From assembly GCA_011037195.1 (NCBI GenBank), contig JAAEAF010002690.1, positions 62,001 through 126,000 of the forward strand: a DNA stretch of 64,000 nucleotides, given 5' to 3'. This DNA is from Triatoma infestans (lineage: Eukaryota > Arthropoda > Insecta > Hemiptera > Reduviidae). Below, in pieces: positions 44,721-56,743 of this stretch. The notes beneath the pieces were generated by a model. The model was not told where the DNA came from and made no database searches. It saw nothing but the letters and a program-made list of their open reading frames with translations. Within the stretch, counting starts at the first letter, position 1; each line of letters starts with the position of its first letter. The translations under genes were made by a program, and so were the position numbers.

Positions 44721-46187
44721 TTGCCAACTTATGAAAAGAAATTATAGCAATACTATATTCACTGTCACGACACTCCGTTAATGAAACGATGAAAAATACT
44801 TAATGACTAGCATTTACTTCTTTACAAATAAGGTTCAAAGTGCCACTAGATAACTAGATAACGATACTTATACATAATACAACCACTGACATCCTGGATT
44901 GAACTTTTGTATTATTTTTTAAAGAAAGTATAAATATATTTGATATGGTATAAATTTGATATATTTAATTTAGATAATATATAGTAGGCTGGTCTAAGAC
45001 CAGCAGACCTACTATAGTAGGACCTGGCAGACCTACTGTGGTTAACATGAGTTATTTTAGAAATTTTATATATATATATAAATTACAATAATAGTCGTTA
45101 AATTTGAAATTTAATTCGACGAGTTAAAGTTAAGTATTACAGAATTTTGAGTAATGAAAATGGTCGTCTTTTGAATATTCGATTCCAATGACGGGACCCC
45201 TGTGAAAGGTTTTGATGCACATAGCCCTTAAGTGGGCCTTTTGTAGGCCCTGGTTTTATCTCACACTAGTCCTGAATAAATGTTACAGGCTGCAGCGAGA
45301 TATAACTTGGATTCATGGCTCCAATTCATTCGTTCTGCTACACTTTCTACAAAGTAGATCCTCCATAGGTTTTGTAATATAGCTAAGTTATTCAGTAGAA
45401 GAACAGTGTTACCGAATCTTAAGTAAACAGCGATAAAGTAATAATGCAGTCTTACCTTTATTTTAGGATAATCCATACAGAAAAAGTGATATACTAAACA
45501 GCTAAGTTCATGAAACAAATTAATAACAAATCCATTTAACAAACACATATGTGCATTTGAAATTGAATACAACCGTGTGGAAGATAAAGTGAAAAACTAG
45601 ATAATAATGAAAGATGCGCAAAAAACAGTGTAGAGCACTAACTCGACAGTACTCAGTACTACTATCTAGACAATCTAACAGGTGCCACTGGAATAAACAA
45701 TATGGTACAGTCTACGCTGCACACAGTAAGCGGTATTTCCAACACGCATTTTAAACATATGCGGCTTCTTCCATTGGATTTCCTTTGATTACGTGTTCCA
45801 AAATCAATAGTTTATTGCCCTTATTTAAGTATGCGTAATGAATAATACCAGTGATGTGGAGTGCTTTTAAAATCAACAATGATAACATAATAATGGTACT
45901 TTTATATTTTCTATTCTATATTTCATAATTTTTTAGGCAAATTTGAAAGCCACCTATCTATCAAGTGCCAAGAATGGAGGCCGTAAACATAAATGTACTT
46001 GAAAATCTTTAACAAAAACTATTCAAAAATGTAAAGACTATCAAAATTGTACTAACCAATTTTAATGGAATTGGGAGGAAACAAAAGAGAAACTAAACAT
46101 ACTCACAAATTACTGATATAATTGTAACTGACAGAAATATAACTGCAAGGATTTTACAGTATATACAGACTGTGTAAGACGTGTTCT
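44721..46187. other. AT-rich non-coding stretch
   Basis: There is a TA run near 45067-45082. The region 44990-45035 has a short repeated GACCTACTATAG-like pattern. The ORF at 45261-45572 on minus (103 codons) shows no recognisable domain. No gene supported. Confidence 0.4.
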
Positions 46188-46445
46188 CACGCACGCGTTG
46201 GTCTAGTAGCTAGCGCATTCGTCCTCGGTGTGAGAATTCAAGGTTCAATTCTTGTGAAGACAAAGTTGGTGTTGACCCAGCATCGTGAGAAAAACTGAGA
46301 AGTTATAGTTGGTAGCGAAGGCCAGAACTAAACAGCGGAGGACCCGCGACGTGCTTACCAATCGCACCTCAATAAAAATCGCCGATCTGCAACCCTTGGT
46401 CTTTCATGGACTGTTATGCCACAGTGACGGACTTGCTGGTATTAG
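46188..46445 (+). mobile_element. SINE Z (tRNA-Glu-like head), diverged copy
   Basis: The head GCGTTGGTCTAGTAGCTAGC holds the A box, and GGTTCAATTC is the B box. The body shares AAAGTTGGTGTTGACCCAGC, TAGCGAAGGCC and CTTTCATGGACTGTTATGCC with the copy at 56744. Both copies are on the plus strand. Confidence 0.8.
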
Positions 46446-46649
46446 GTGAATCCTGTTGAATACTCACTTAACTTGTAACTATTAATAGAATAGTAAATAA
46501 CTCGAGAAATTCGTTTATAACTCTTGCATGATTGATAATTGACTCTTTCAAATCTGGTTTATGACTAATAATTGTCACTTATAAAACTGGTCTATGCTTT
46601 ACTTTCACTAAGAGTACTCTACCTTAATGATTCGGGTCTCCAGCACTGG
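46446..46649. other. Non-coding spacer
   Basis: Nothing recognisable. Confidence 0.35.
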
Positions 46650-46808
46650 AAAACAACAGATATTTTTTCCACTATAGACTACTTCTTTTTCTGGCCATCT
46701 TCAGGATATCTTGATGCCACAGTTTACTAAGACATTTCTTATCAAGCCTAAAAACTGGTCGATGACTATAAAATGCTGAAGGCTATAATGGAAAAATCAC
46801 TGATGTTA
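46650..46808. mobile_element. Family D foldback, degenerate copy
   Basis: The left arm (GATATTTTTTCCACTATAG, TGGCCATCTTCAGG) and right arm (ACTGGTCGATGACTATAAA, GGCTATAATGGAAAAATCAC) are inverted. The minus core CTGAAGATGGCC is visible near 46702-46693; the GAAA parts are lost. Confidence 0.55.
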
Positions 46809-48654
46809 CCCTTTGACAACTTTTTTTCCTACCTGCTGGTCTTCTTGTTACTAGAGATGTAGTTATTTATTGTTAGGCTCAGCGACGTCCTGACAAATCT
46901 CACCTGGTGTGATAAAGTGATATCATAAAGTAAACATACGATCTTGACATAATCAATTGTTCAATTGCAGTTTTAAGTTTTTCGCTTAAAAAAAAAGAAG
47001 AAAGAAGCGAGTTTTGAACCTCCGATTTGCACGTGTAGTTATTAAAATTTAAACTGATGTTTTTGCTATCAATTTAAACAGGTCAACTATTTATACTTTT
47101 GTTAACAAATGAATTGTATCGAAGAAATCAATAAAGAATCAGAAGAGTATATAAAGAAATCAGATCACTATTTTATAGCTAAATAACAAAGTTTTTTTTA
47201 ATGTTAAATTGAAAATACAAAACTTAGATACTTCTTGTCAAGGATGGATATAGCAAAAAGATACTCTGTATTATATAAAAAATATATTCATTCCAAGATG
47301 TGAGTGTTCATTAAGCTTTAATTAACAGTTAAATATTTCTACTTAATTAAACAAATAAAACAAAGTCAAAACGGATGTAAACTCATTGTTTTTTCAAAGA
47401 AACGTGTGAACATTAATATCTTAATGTGATGGTGTAAACAACAAAGCAAACAAATCTTTTGTAAATTTATAATAAAGTGTGATTAAGTAACAAAATTTAT
47501 GGCGGAACATTTATCAATATAAGTTATCTTTTTCTTTAAATAAACCAAGTTAAATTGAGCGTAAGAAATATTTTTGTCAGCATTTTTATCTACAAAAGGA
47601 ATAAAATAGTATAATTTGTTACTGAGTTAAAGTGATGAGTGGACCACCAGTAGTGACAACTAGAAGTTAAAGTAGTACGTAGAGTTGGTGAAGTAACAGG
47701 AGTATCGCTATGAAGCCTAACTTCTTACTGTTTGCTCCTGTACTCCTGTCACTAAAACTTACTGGAATGCTTTCTCTTAATGGATGGAACAATGGGGCCA
47801 TTCCTTCCCAGTGAACCAACCAACCCACCACCCTAAAAACACTGTACTACTAAATCTCCCTCCCACACATTCTGGGATTTTTTTGATAATTAAATTTCAT
47901 TCTTCTATTTAATTTCCTTTCTCCACAAAAGTAGTCTTCCTACTTTCTATTCTTTGGTAGGTGTGATTAAAGTTTCTAAATAATACAAAAAAGGATAAAA
48001 AAAAAAGGAGAGTTGATTTGCAACCTGCTTCCTTTTAATTTACATTTGGAATGTATTCTAATTCAATCCATTTTAATTAGTTTACCACAGCATCATCATT
48101 TAACCAGGATTTTATTTCACTCTTTTACTAGTTAAAAATAGATTTAAGGAAATTTCACCAGTACACCACAAATAGAAGGCAGAGAAATTAATTTTAAATT
48201 CCATTCCCAGCATCCACTTATCTTCGGGGAATTCACATTCTTTTATTTTTATCGTATGGCTTAAGAAAAAGTATTGCATTGAAATTTTCAAAATTGAGAT
48301 TACTAGACTCCGAAAAAAATAGTTTTAGAAATTGACATAAAGTACATATGTAATGAAAATCAATTTATTGACGAATGGGCTTCAACTTCGACAGCAAATC
48401 TTTCACCTAGAAGCTGTCTCTAGCGGGAAGAGAAATTGAATAAGTCCAACATCTCAGGAGCTAATAGCGACTAACCAGAAAAAAAATGTAAAGAGATTAG
48501 ACATAAGTCGCTACCATTAAACATCAACCGTGGTAGCTTCACAAAGCTAGCCATATTAGCTCATGACAGTTAGAACAAGCAAGAGCTCTAGCTCCTACCA
48601 AGTGATCTCATAACATCAATGCTAAACCATTCTACAATCAATAATGATTCACTT
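46809..48654. other. Long AT-rich non-coding stretch
   Basis: No supported feature. Confidence 0.4.
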
Positions 48655-48877
48655 CATTGGTTAGCGCGTTGGACTCCCACGCGGTAGTCCCGGGTTCGAG
48701 TCCAGTGCTACCCTTAGATTTTTTCTTCCTAGGAGCTTCTACAGCTCCACTGTTCGGTGATGGACAGTGTTGTCTGTAGCGAGAGAACACTGTCCGGAGG
48801 CCGGCATGCACTGAGAAGGCTCCGGGCGCTAATGACCATAGATGTTGAAGCGCCTTAAATTAAAAACAAAAAAAAAA
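48655..48877 (+). mobile_element. SINE A, copy 3
   Basis: The first bases of the head are missing; from TTGGTTAGCGCGTTGGACTC on it is well preserved. It has GGGTTCGAGTCC (B box), TTCTTCCTAGGAGC, GATGGACAGTGTTGTCTG, GCACTGAGAAGGCTCCGGGC and GCGCCTTAAATT with an A-rich tail. Confidence 0.85.
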
Positions 48878-50194
48878 TCATTCACTCTTCTCTCGGTCAC
48901 TCTACCACCCTCTACATACACTCTTCTCCTTTCTATGTATATCGTAAAATATGAACATTGTGTTTAAGTGGAAGTAGTCAGTTCACGTTTTTCTTTACTA
49001 CATTTATCAACCATATCTTTCTTACATGTGTATGTTATTATGTGCCTGGTGAACAAAATAACGCAAAAAAAGAAAACTGCAAGAAGCTCAATTCCGTTAG
49101 GTATTGCTAGAGAACGGACTGGATGTTATTGAACAAAATCCTTCAACCGGAAGTATTTCCTAACTGAACGGATGTTTCTGTTTTTTGGAGTTTTAAAGAA
49201 AAAAAGCTTAAACATTTTCACTTTCTCTTATTTTGGATTTGCGGATTTCTTTGAGCTAGTTATATTAAACTCCCCATACAAAGAACGATCGTAATTTGTT
49301 GAAACTTTTATAAAGATAAATTCATTTTTGGTATTTTTTTTTTTTTGTAGAGTCGCCCTCTAAAGAGCCATTTCGTTGGTATAGTGGTTATGAGCATGGA
49401 CATTGTATATTCGTTTAAAAAATGTTTATTGTAAAGTAGGTGCTTCCACCTCCGTCCACGACATCCCGTTGGTAGATGGGATGTTAAGCCCGCCTAAAAT
49501 TATAGGCATTAATTTACTTTACTGTACTTACTGCGATAATGTTAAACTTTTGAAATTGAGTGTTCACCGGAAATATACGTATACCTAAAGGCTCCCCCTC
49601 AGTATGAAAAAGTGTTTTTTTGTATTTGTTTGTTTTTTAATTGGTTAGTTTATGTGTGGTCAGCAACACTCACGTCCTAGTTTTAAGAGTAATTAATGGA
49701 GTGAAAACGAAATTCTAAAACTTGATCAATTCCTCATTTAGTTAATTGTTTTTGCTATCTTTTTATTTTAATTGTAGATTTTTGTAATCATTTTTTTTTT
49801 ATCTTTGTAAACTTACATATTAAATTCTCTAAGATATTATTTTCATACAGTTTTCATTTTATAATGTTTATTCAGTATTCATTCATTCATTCCAATTGAA
49901 ATAAATGGAAGAATATAAAAGTTTTTAGCAAACTTTCTGCTCAGACATGACAATTGTTTTCATGTACTCCAGAAACAATTACTTCATTCAAAACTTTTAT
50001 TTATTCATTTATTTCTAATTTAAATTTATGAAATGAAAAACTATGTTAAATTAAAATCTAAATAAATTGAATGTTTAAAAAAAAATCACTTACACTGAAT
50101 TTCTTTTATTGCAATTCACTAAATAACAATATGTTATACATAAGTAATGAGTATAATAATTTAAAGAAATCTGTTGGTAACCTCATCCCATCCA
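48878..50194. other. AT-rich non-coding stretch
   Basis: A tRNA-like CATTTCGTTGGTATAGTGGTT occurs at 49369-49389 (A-box only; no B box and no cloverleaf found). A long T-run lies at 49336-49347. No gene. Confidence 0.4.
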
Positions 50195-50640
50195 GAAAAA
50201 CACGGTAAATTGAAAAATCTGTTTTCCCCTATTGCTGATAGAAAAATGCCTCCCTGAGAGAAAAATAAAAACATTAAACAACAAATTTTCCCAGAAAAAA
50301 ATTATCAAATAAAAGTGATTGAAAAAGTTTAAAGAAAATTGTTTGAGCGATTACCGCCAAAAGTGGAAAAATCTGAAGAAAAATAAAAATCTATATTCAA
50401 TAAAGTGGTATTTCGGAATTTGATAGAAACCTTAATGCTGGGACTTCCTTGTGATACAGAAAATTGAAGTTGTGCTTCATCTGGTTTTTCTTTTAGAGTT
50501 CTGCTGTTCTGACGTACAGTACACACACATGTGCAAAGCCCCAGGCGAATTTCTAAAAACCATTTTTGCTAACTCTGGGAAACTTAAAAGGTATATTTCC
50601 TGATAAAACAATTTCGAAAAACTTTACAGCAGTTAGATAA
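50195..50640 (+). repeat. Family E dispersed repeat, diverged
   Basis: It contains CCAGAAAAAAATTATCAAAT, AAAGTTTAAAGAAAATTG, a CA-rich patch at 50519-50528, TCTGGGAAACTTAAAAGG and TTTCCTGATAAAAC. The right end is not clear. Confidence 0.5.
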
Positions 50641-52429
50641 AGCAATAATTGAGTTGTGATCGGACTATGTAGCAAGAGCTCAAGTACCACCTGAGTCCTC
50701 AGCTCTTCGTTAGGTAAACTAATATTTTTTAGGCTGAATTTATTCAGTTTTTCCTTAAAACTGGACATTCTAACCACATTTATTTGAAATATTTTTTCTG
50801 GAATCTGGAGGTTTCTGGGGGGGGGGGACTACGACTTTAGAATTTAGTTTGAAACTTAATTTCTACTTATTTCAAGTATTATTTACCGCTGATACCACCT
50901 ACATATATTATTAAGGGCTAATAAACATTTAAGAAAGCAAACTTTGAACTTAGTAGAATATTTAACTTTATAGAATTTGAGACTTGCCAGTAGAAGAAAC
51001 TGTGAAAGTTTTTATACCAGATACTTTAAAAGCTTCCAACTGGGACTGCACGTTATGAGGAATACAAAATCTATTCCCTTGGGTGATGGTTAAATTTTGA
51101 TTCCATAATTAATTATTTGAAAGAAAATATAAATAATGTTTAACTATTTTAAAAATAGAAATAATCGTAACTTTGGAAAGAAATTGATGAAATTTTGTGT
51201 TGATAAAGAGCGCTAAAAATCCTTAAATGAATTTTTTTTAGTTTTCCTTAAAACTGGGCATTCCAACTACACCTAATTATGTCTATCACATTTATTTGAA
51301 ATATTTTTTCGGGATCTGGAGGCTGCGGGGGCGGGGAGCTATTAGAAATATTACGTGTCAAATCCGTGATGAGAACCATCAGTAACCTTTAGCCGGTCAG
51401 ACTGCCAAACGATCATTGACGTAAACCAAATCTTTTAGACCATAGACAGTCATAACAAGAAAAAGAAATGCCAGTGTTCAATATAAAAACCTGAAGCAGC
51501 TGTTTTAGTAAATACAATGAAATATTTAGTATTCTACTGTTTGTGATTTGGACGATTAATTATTACAATATTTGAATATTTCAAAGAAATTATCTTTGTT
51601 TTTTTTTATGTTAATCTATTTCTGCATATTGATTCTGTTTCAGCTGAATTTATTAGTAACAGTGTAGTGGGAAACGTTCCCTTTCTATCTCAAGATAATA
51701 ATAGTAACTCAAACTAAACAATGGCTGTTGAAATAGTGACATCTCTCTTCGTATTGCTATTAACGTGCTATTGCTCTGGCAAAAGAGCTAATCATTATTA
51801 GACCGTGAGAGAAATGGAAGCAATTATCTTAAAGACACGATGTCTCTCCTTTCCTTGCATCATAAAGTTCGCTTATATCAACTATCAAACTTATCATTGA
51901 GTCAATACTCTAATAGCTTTTAGTTCATCAATATTTGTCTATTGTGGATATTTTCAATTAGTTATATTGCATATCCCAGGCCTGGGCCAAGAATTAAACT
52001 AACCGCAAACCATTAGGAAGAGCAATCGTAAGAAACGAGAGAAAAATGAAACTGAGTCACAGGTGAAAATTATTTTCAATATAATTGATGAAAACTAGGA
52101 GAAGTCAGAGTTTGATTCCCAAGAAAGCACAGGCAGAAATTGGAAGTGAAGGCGAGATCTAATTGGCAATGGGAAACGTGCTTACAATTACGGATGTTCA
52201 ATGTCTTCAAGACGAAAAATTTTGTATTTTTTTCATGTCATAGATATGATGAAGTTTACGATATCTAACAAACAAAATGGATGCAAACTCATTTTATCGA
52301 TGCATTTACTAAAAACCTATATGTGGAACGATTTACATTCAATTGTACTTCCCATTGACGTAATCGTATACTACAGTAATAAATTGACTTTTATATTTAT
52401 TCAACGTAATCATTACTTTTAAATTATTA
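50641..52429. other. AT-rich non-coding stretch
   Basis: A G-run lies at about 50818-50827. 50760-50830 and 51235-51340 share a segment (TTTCCTTAAAACTGG, ATTTATTTGAAATATTTTTT, GGGATCTGGAGG-like), a local direct duplication about 490 bp apart. No gene. Confidence 0.45.
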
Positions 52430-52760
52430 AATACCCACTTTACAACCGACTTGTGGACGTTTACAGCAGAAAACCGGTAAGTAAAATATGAGAGTGCCTG
52501 AAAGAACCTTCAGGTCATCTACCTTCGAATTTGCCTTGAGGTTAATTTGTAGCTTGTTTTGGAATGCTGACCGGCCACGGTTAGCTCGGAAAACATCTGC
52601 ATCGCTTTGGGATAGCGGTAACCCACACATGCGCATTATGTTTACTTGAAGAGACGTCAGCCAAACATTTAGACTCGTGTTCTGCATTTATCAGGATGGC
52701 ATTTATGCCAGAAAAGCTTCATTAAACTGGACTACAAAGGCGACAAGGTCGATGCGCTAT
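52430..52760 (+). mobile_element. Family F element, copy 2
   Basis: The body at 52435-52680 matches 41720-41960 in reverse. It is followed by TATCAGGA, the same hairpin GGCATTTATGCC (52695-52706) and AGAAAAGC. The core CTGANGA is damaged here. The shared order of body, then hairpin module, is what defines the family. Confidence 0.65.
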
Positions 52761-53349
52761 TGGTCAATTGTCAATTACAATTTCACACTTCATTTCATAT
52801 GTATAATTAATGACTTTTAATTAAAAATTAGTGTAAAAGGAATTGTTTATAACCATTTTATTAATTTTCCCCTTTAATACAATTTCAAAACAATGTATTT
52901 ATTATTTCATATTCATGTTTTTTTTTTTTAAAAAAAGGCGAAATTCAAATACTATTTATAAAAATGTGAAATTGTGAAAAATATTGGTTTTGACAAATAA
53001 GGTCACCATGTCCTACTTTAATTGAGACGTGGCGGCTCTCAATATAGAATAAAAAAAAAACCTCAGTAATTTAATCCCTTTTGTTCAGAATTTTATTTAG
53101 TAAATGACATACATGTGGGAAAAAGCGTTTTTTGTTTTTGTTTTTGTTTTTTTAATATATATTTTCAAAATGTTGAATGTGAAAAAATCAAATTAATAAA
53201 AACAAAAGATTTATTTTGTTATAAAATTATTTGGAATCATTCTTTTTTTGTCACTGATATTTACAACTGCAACAAGTAAATGTGTTAAATGGCAACTTAA
53301 ATAACAGGAGTATGGATTGGAGAAGACATCCAGCGATGGCACTCCACTA
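52761..53349. other. AT-rich non-coding stretch
   Basis: 53225-53280 resembles the tail of family D (TCTTTTTTTGTCACTGATAT, TTTACAACTG). Nothing else. Confidence 0.35.
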
Positions 53350-53613
53350 TATGAGTTATTCTACAAGGTGGTCACGGGGCCATCTTCTCTTCAGCCGCCT
53401 GCGTGGATTGTCGGGAATAGTGTTTGAAGAAAGCTGATGAATTAAATTATTAGGATGAGCAGTTGTGGATGAATGGAATTTAAGGAAACGAGTTTTGGCT
53501 AGATGGTTAACGAAAGGAATGTTTAGATCAGTATGGACAGTGAGGTTAGCAACATAGTAAGATATACTGACAATTTTTCGAAGGATGGAATCATTCATTA
53601 AAAACATTAACAA
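53350..53613 (-). pseudogene. Jockey-type LINE C-terminal fragment
   Basis: An 85-codon minus-strand reading from 53613 carries the order seen at the end of Jockey-type ORF2. It reads ISYYVANLTVHTDLNIPF (a W/Y-V-x-N-x-T-I/V-H-x-DL-x-IP pattern), HLAKTRFLKFH, AHPNNLIHQL and RRRLKRRWPRDHL, then ends. It is only the last part of the protein; RT proper and the poly(A) tail are not seen. Confidence 0.75.
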
Positions 53614-53999
53614 AAACCAAAATCAAGCATACGTACAGATATCAAGTCTCTCGTAAAACTTGCGTTATGTGCTTGTTTATTCCAACGACCAGATTTCTAT
53701 TTCGACAAACTATGTCATTTTTATCAAACAACATTCTAATTAAAAATGATACTTTTTATGTGTGTGTGTGTGTGTGTGGAGTCAGCATTTCAGATTCAAA
53801 GCAAATTACTAGAACTTTTTCGAAAATTTTGTGAAACCTATTTGGTAATCCACACTTGCAATAAATTGTTTTTTTTTTTTTTTTTTTTTAAGTGGTAATT
53901 TAATCATTGTATTTTAAGTATCTTAATATTATATAAATGATAAGAATATTTATTTTGATGCCATATATGTATACATTACTATTTATATTATTTACGTGA
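53614..53999. other. AT-rich spacer with (GT)n
   Basis: A GT run lies at 53759-53779 and a T-run at 53871-53889. Confidence 0.5.
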
Positions 54000-54195
54000 A
54001 GAAGCATGGAGAACGTCGCAACTCCCTAGGCCCTCAAAACATTACTTTTCTTGAAAAAAAAAAAAAAAATATACCATATAAAAGTGACAAGCTATTTATA
54101 GGAGTAACCAGATGTAAAGTTTCAAGAAAATCACTGGAGCTGAAAACCACAGTTTTCGAAAAAATCATGATTTAATGAAAACAGTTATTCAGTCA
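54000..54195 (+). repeat. Family E fragment
   Basis: It contains CCCTAGGCCCTCAAAACAT, a long A-run, AAAGTGACAAGC and GTTTCAAGAAAATCACTGGAG. Confidence 0.45.
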
Positions 54196-55000
54196 TCTTT
54201 TAACCAGAATCGCAGGATGTCTAAATAGCGAATGGTACCAAATAAATTAAGTGGTAACATTTTGATAATGTTATAAAGACGCACAGAAGGTTTTGATAAT
54301 TAACAATTAATAATTCCGCAAAACAAATATTACTGCACATTTTATAATTAAAAAAGGAGATCTTATTTTGGAATAATTTTGTTTCCAGCACGCTCCGGGT
54401 AAGACGATCTTTTAACTTTTTATCATTCGAGTGTTGCAAACTAGATTCATAATTTTTTTTTTAATTTCCTTGCCAGGTCAGCAAGAGTTCTAAATGAGAC
54501 CAGTTCAAGAAATATCTTGATCATTCTGATGGAATCACCTTCTTCTTAGACTAAACTATCGTCTCTTCTCCCACCTTATGGATGGAATCTACTTCACATT
54601 TTATGGATACGCTATCGAGTCACATTTTCCTAAAAGCCGATCCTCGACGGCTACTAGAATTCTTTACCCTTCAGTTCCAAGGAAAGGGTCCATATTCCAG
54701 GCATAAGTAATCTCAACTAAGTCCTTATACCAAGCTCTCCTTTCGTTTTTCTAATCTCTCAACACCACAAAATTTCGTACAACTCTCCGTGCTTTGGACT
54801 GAAGAACTGAAAAACCTTATTCCCATATCGAATTCCTCAGACTTAGATTAACTGAAATATCTGTACTCACTAATGGAATCAGAATCATACACAATCTAAT
54901 AACCAATCGTTTATAACCGATTTGTTAAAAAAAAAAATGCTAGTTTTAGAAGCACGGCTTTACAAATAAATTGAATTCAGAATTCAAAGTGAATATTATT
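54196..55000. other. Non-coding stretch
   Basis: 54480-54870 is slightly less AT-rich but has no open frame of note and no recognisable motif. Confidence 0.35.
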
Positions 55001-55110
55001 TGTTATTTTATCCGTGGTAGCATGCATATTTCTTTTATTCTTGACCGGTTTCGGATTTTCATCCACTGTCAGAGTAAATTTATGTAGAAGGTTCACTTAA
55101 ATGCAATGTT
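55001..55110 (-). mobile_element. Family B single arm
   Basis: This copy has only the left arm of the foldback seen at 55842. The core at 55072-55043 (minus) reads CTGACAG instead of CTGACGA, then keeps GGAT-GAAA-ATCC, GAAA and CCGGTC. Confidence 0.6.
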
Positions 55111-55841
55111 TCTGCTACACTCTACACTCTTGTTGGCTTGAATATTATTCAATGAAGATGCCTAAAGAACGTGATTAAAGCAATCAGTTCATTAGGCATT
55201 ATTACGTATAGTACAGTAACTATTACTTTATTATATTTATTAAAAAGTCTATAAGAGCTTTTTACGATTTGAATGAAATCTGGAATTTTTATTAAAAAAG
55301 AGAACTGCACTAACTTAGATATTTAACAAAATTTGATAGCACAATCAAGACTGTTGAAAATCTTGTTCACCTTACTATATAACTCAATTTTGTATCCGAA
55401 AACTTATGACTTTTCTATTTTTCAAATATCGGTGACTTTTTTTTTATTTATCATAATAAATTGATAAATTTATATTCTCGGTTTATATAATAATTTTGAA
55501 GTATGATTTTTCACTATGATCTAAATCAAACTTGACGGCTTGACTATGACTTCAGTTTATTGTAAAGTTGGTTAATCTAATATTCTGTACTCGACACGAT
55601 ACTCTGCATTTTAGCCATAAGAAAGACACTAAAAAGAAGACTTGCAATGCCTGAAAGTACATCAGACAAATCACACTATGAGAAAAGAACCATAGACAAA
55701 ACTAATTTAAAAAGAAAACTTAATATTTTTCAAAAAGATTCGAAAAATGATATGGCTACCTTCTGTGGAAATAAGAACTATACTGAATTTTAATCTGCTG
55801 GTAAATTATATATTTTTTTCTATACATAATAGTTAAGTTTT
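55111..55841. other. AT-rich spacer
   Basis: Nothing recognisable. Confidence 0.4.
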
Positions 55842-55882
55842 GGTATTTTATCCGTCGTAGCATGCATATTGATTTTATTCGT

Positions 55883-55912
55883 GACCGGTTTCAGATTTTC
55901 ATCCATCGTCAG
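55883..55912 (-). ncRNA. Hammerhead-ribozyme-like motif (family B, left arm)
   Basis: CTGACGA (55912-55906), extra T, stem II GGAT/ATCT with a GAAA tetraloop and one closing G-T wobble, then GAAA, CCGG and TC ending at 55883. All invariant core bases are present. Stem I is weak. Confidence 0.5.
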
Positions 55913-56090
55913 AGCAAATTCATCAAGTTGGTGTAGTTAGTTCACTTCAACTTAATGTTTCTGTTACACTCCCACATTCATAATAAATAACATAACCTTA
56001 ACCTCCCCACGTATATACAACCAACAGGTGTGAATGTAACACAAACATTACGTTCAAATGAACTCTCTACACGAACTTGGTGAATTTGCT

Positions 56091-56120
56091 CTGACGATAG
56101 ATGAAAATCCGAAACCGGTC
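56091..56120 (+). ncRNA. Hammerhead-ribozyme-like motif (family B, right arm)
   Basis: CTGACGA 56091-56097, extra T, AGAT 56099-56102, GAAA loop, ATCC 56107-56110, GAAA 56111-56114, CCGGTC 56115-56120. The first stem II pair is A-C here; the other three pairs hold. Confidence 0.45.
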
Positions 56121-56161
56121 AGGAACAAAATCAATATGTATGCTACGACGGATAAAATACC

Positions 56162-56440
56162 AGATGATATCCAACATTACAGACCCAACCATATTTTCAA
56201 TTGTTAAGTTAGTGATGTTTATCAGCCGCCAGTATTTAATATTTGTGAAAATTAGTGAGTTTCGGCACAAAAAAAAAAGTTTGTATATTTTTGTAGAACT
56301 GAAGAAGATATTAAATATATCGAAACATTGGCAATTTTACATCACCTTTGGGGGGTGGGAGGGAACTCACTAATTTCACAAATAATAATAGTTAGTTTGA
56401 CCATTGTTAATGAAATAAATACAGCGATAGTTTGCTGGAG
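56162..56440. other. AT-rich spacer
   Basis: Nothing recognisable. Confidence 0.35.
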
Positions 56441-56579
56441 GCAAAGAAACATCTTTTCAGCTTTGAAAAAGTCCATTTTTTTGACGTTTCAATTTACATT
56501 TAACGCGTCGTCTGCTACTTGACAATTCTGAAACGTCGAAAAAATTAACTTTTTCAAAGTTAAAAGTTTTTTCTTTGGC
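56441..56579. repeat. Inverted repeat with GAAACGTC arms
   Basis: Arms of about 51 bp (56441-56491 and 56529-56579) surround a 37-bp spacer; the inner 31 bp match at 28 positions. The inner ends are GACGTTTCA and TGAAACGTC. It may be a further foldback family, but no CTGANGA core is present. Confidence 0.7.
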
Positions 56580-56743
56580 TCTTGCCAACCATCATTTTGC
56601 TTATTTATAACTTTTGCTCTCTCTTAACATACCAAAACAATAATCGTGGGAAAAATACATAATTATACTTTTCTATATTAGGAATAACTCCCAAAGATAT
56701 CTTTTTTAATTTATATTACTATAATATTAATTGTCCTCACGCG
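56580..56743. other. AT-rich spacer
   Basis: Nothing recognisable. Confidence 0.35.

Larger units (their letters stand above)
55842..56161. mobile_element. Family B foldback element (320 bp)
   Basis: The two arms are inverted over about 130 bp each, from GGTATTTTATCCGTCG (55842) to CGGATAAAATACC (ending 56161), with a spacer near 55980-56030. Each arm has the hammerhead-like module facing outward: minus 55912-55883 and plus 56091-56120. GTTACACTCCCACATTC and GGTGTGAATGTAAC flank the centre. No ORF is present, so it is non-autonomous. Confidence 0.8.

Noticed and set aside
45261..45572. 103-codon minus-strand ORF
   Set aside because: No recognisable domain, no splice or promoter context, and A/T-driven composition; length is possible by chance.
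49369..49389. tRNA-like start CATTTCGTTGGTATAGTGGTT
   Set aside because: Only the A-box part is present; no B box or cloverleaf follows within range.
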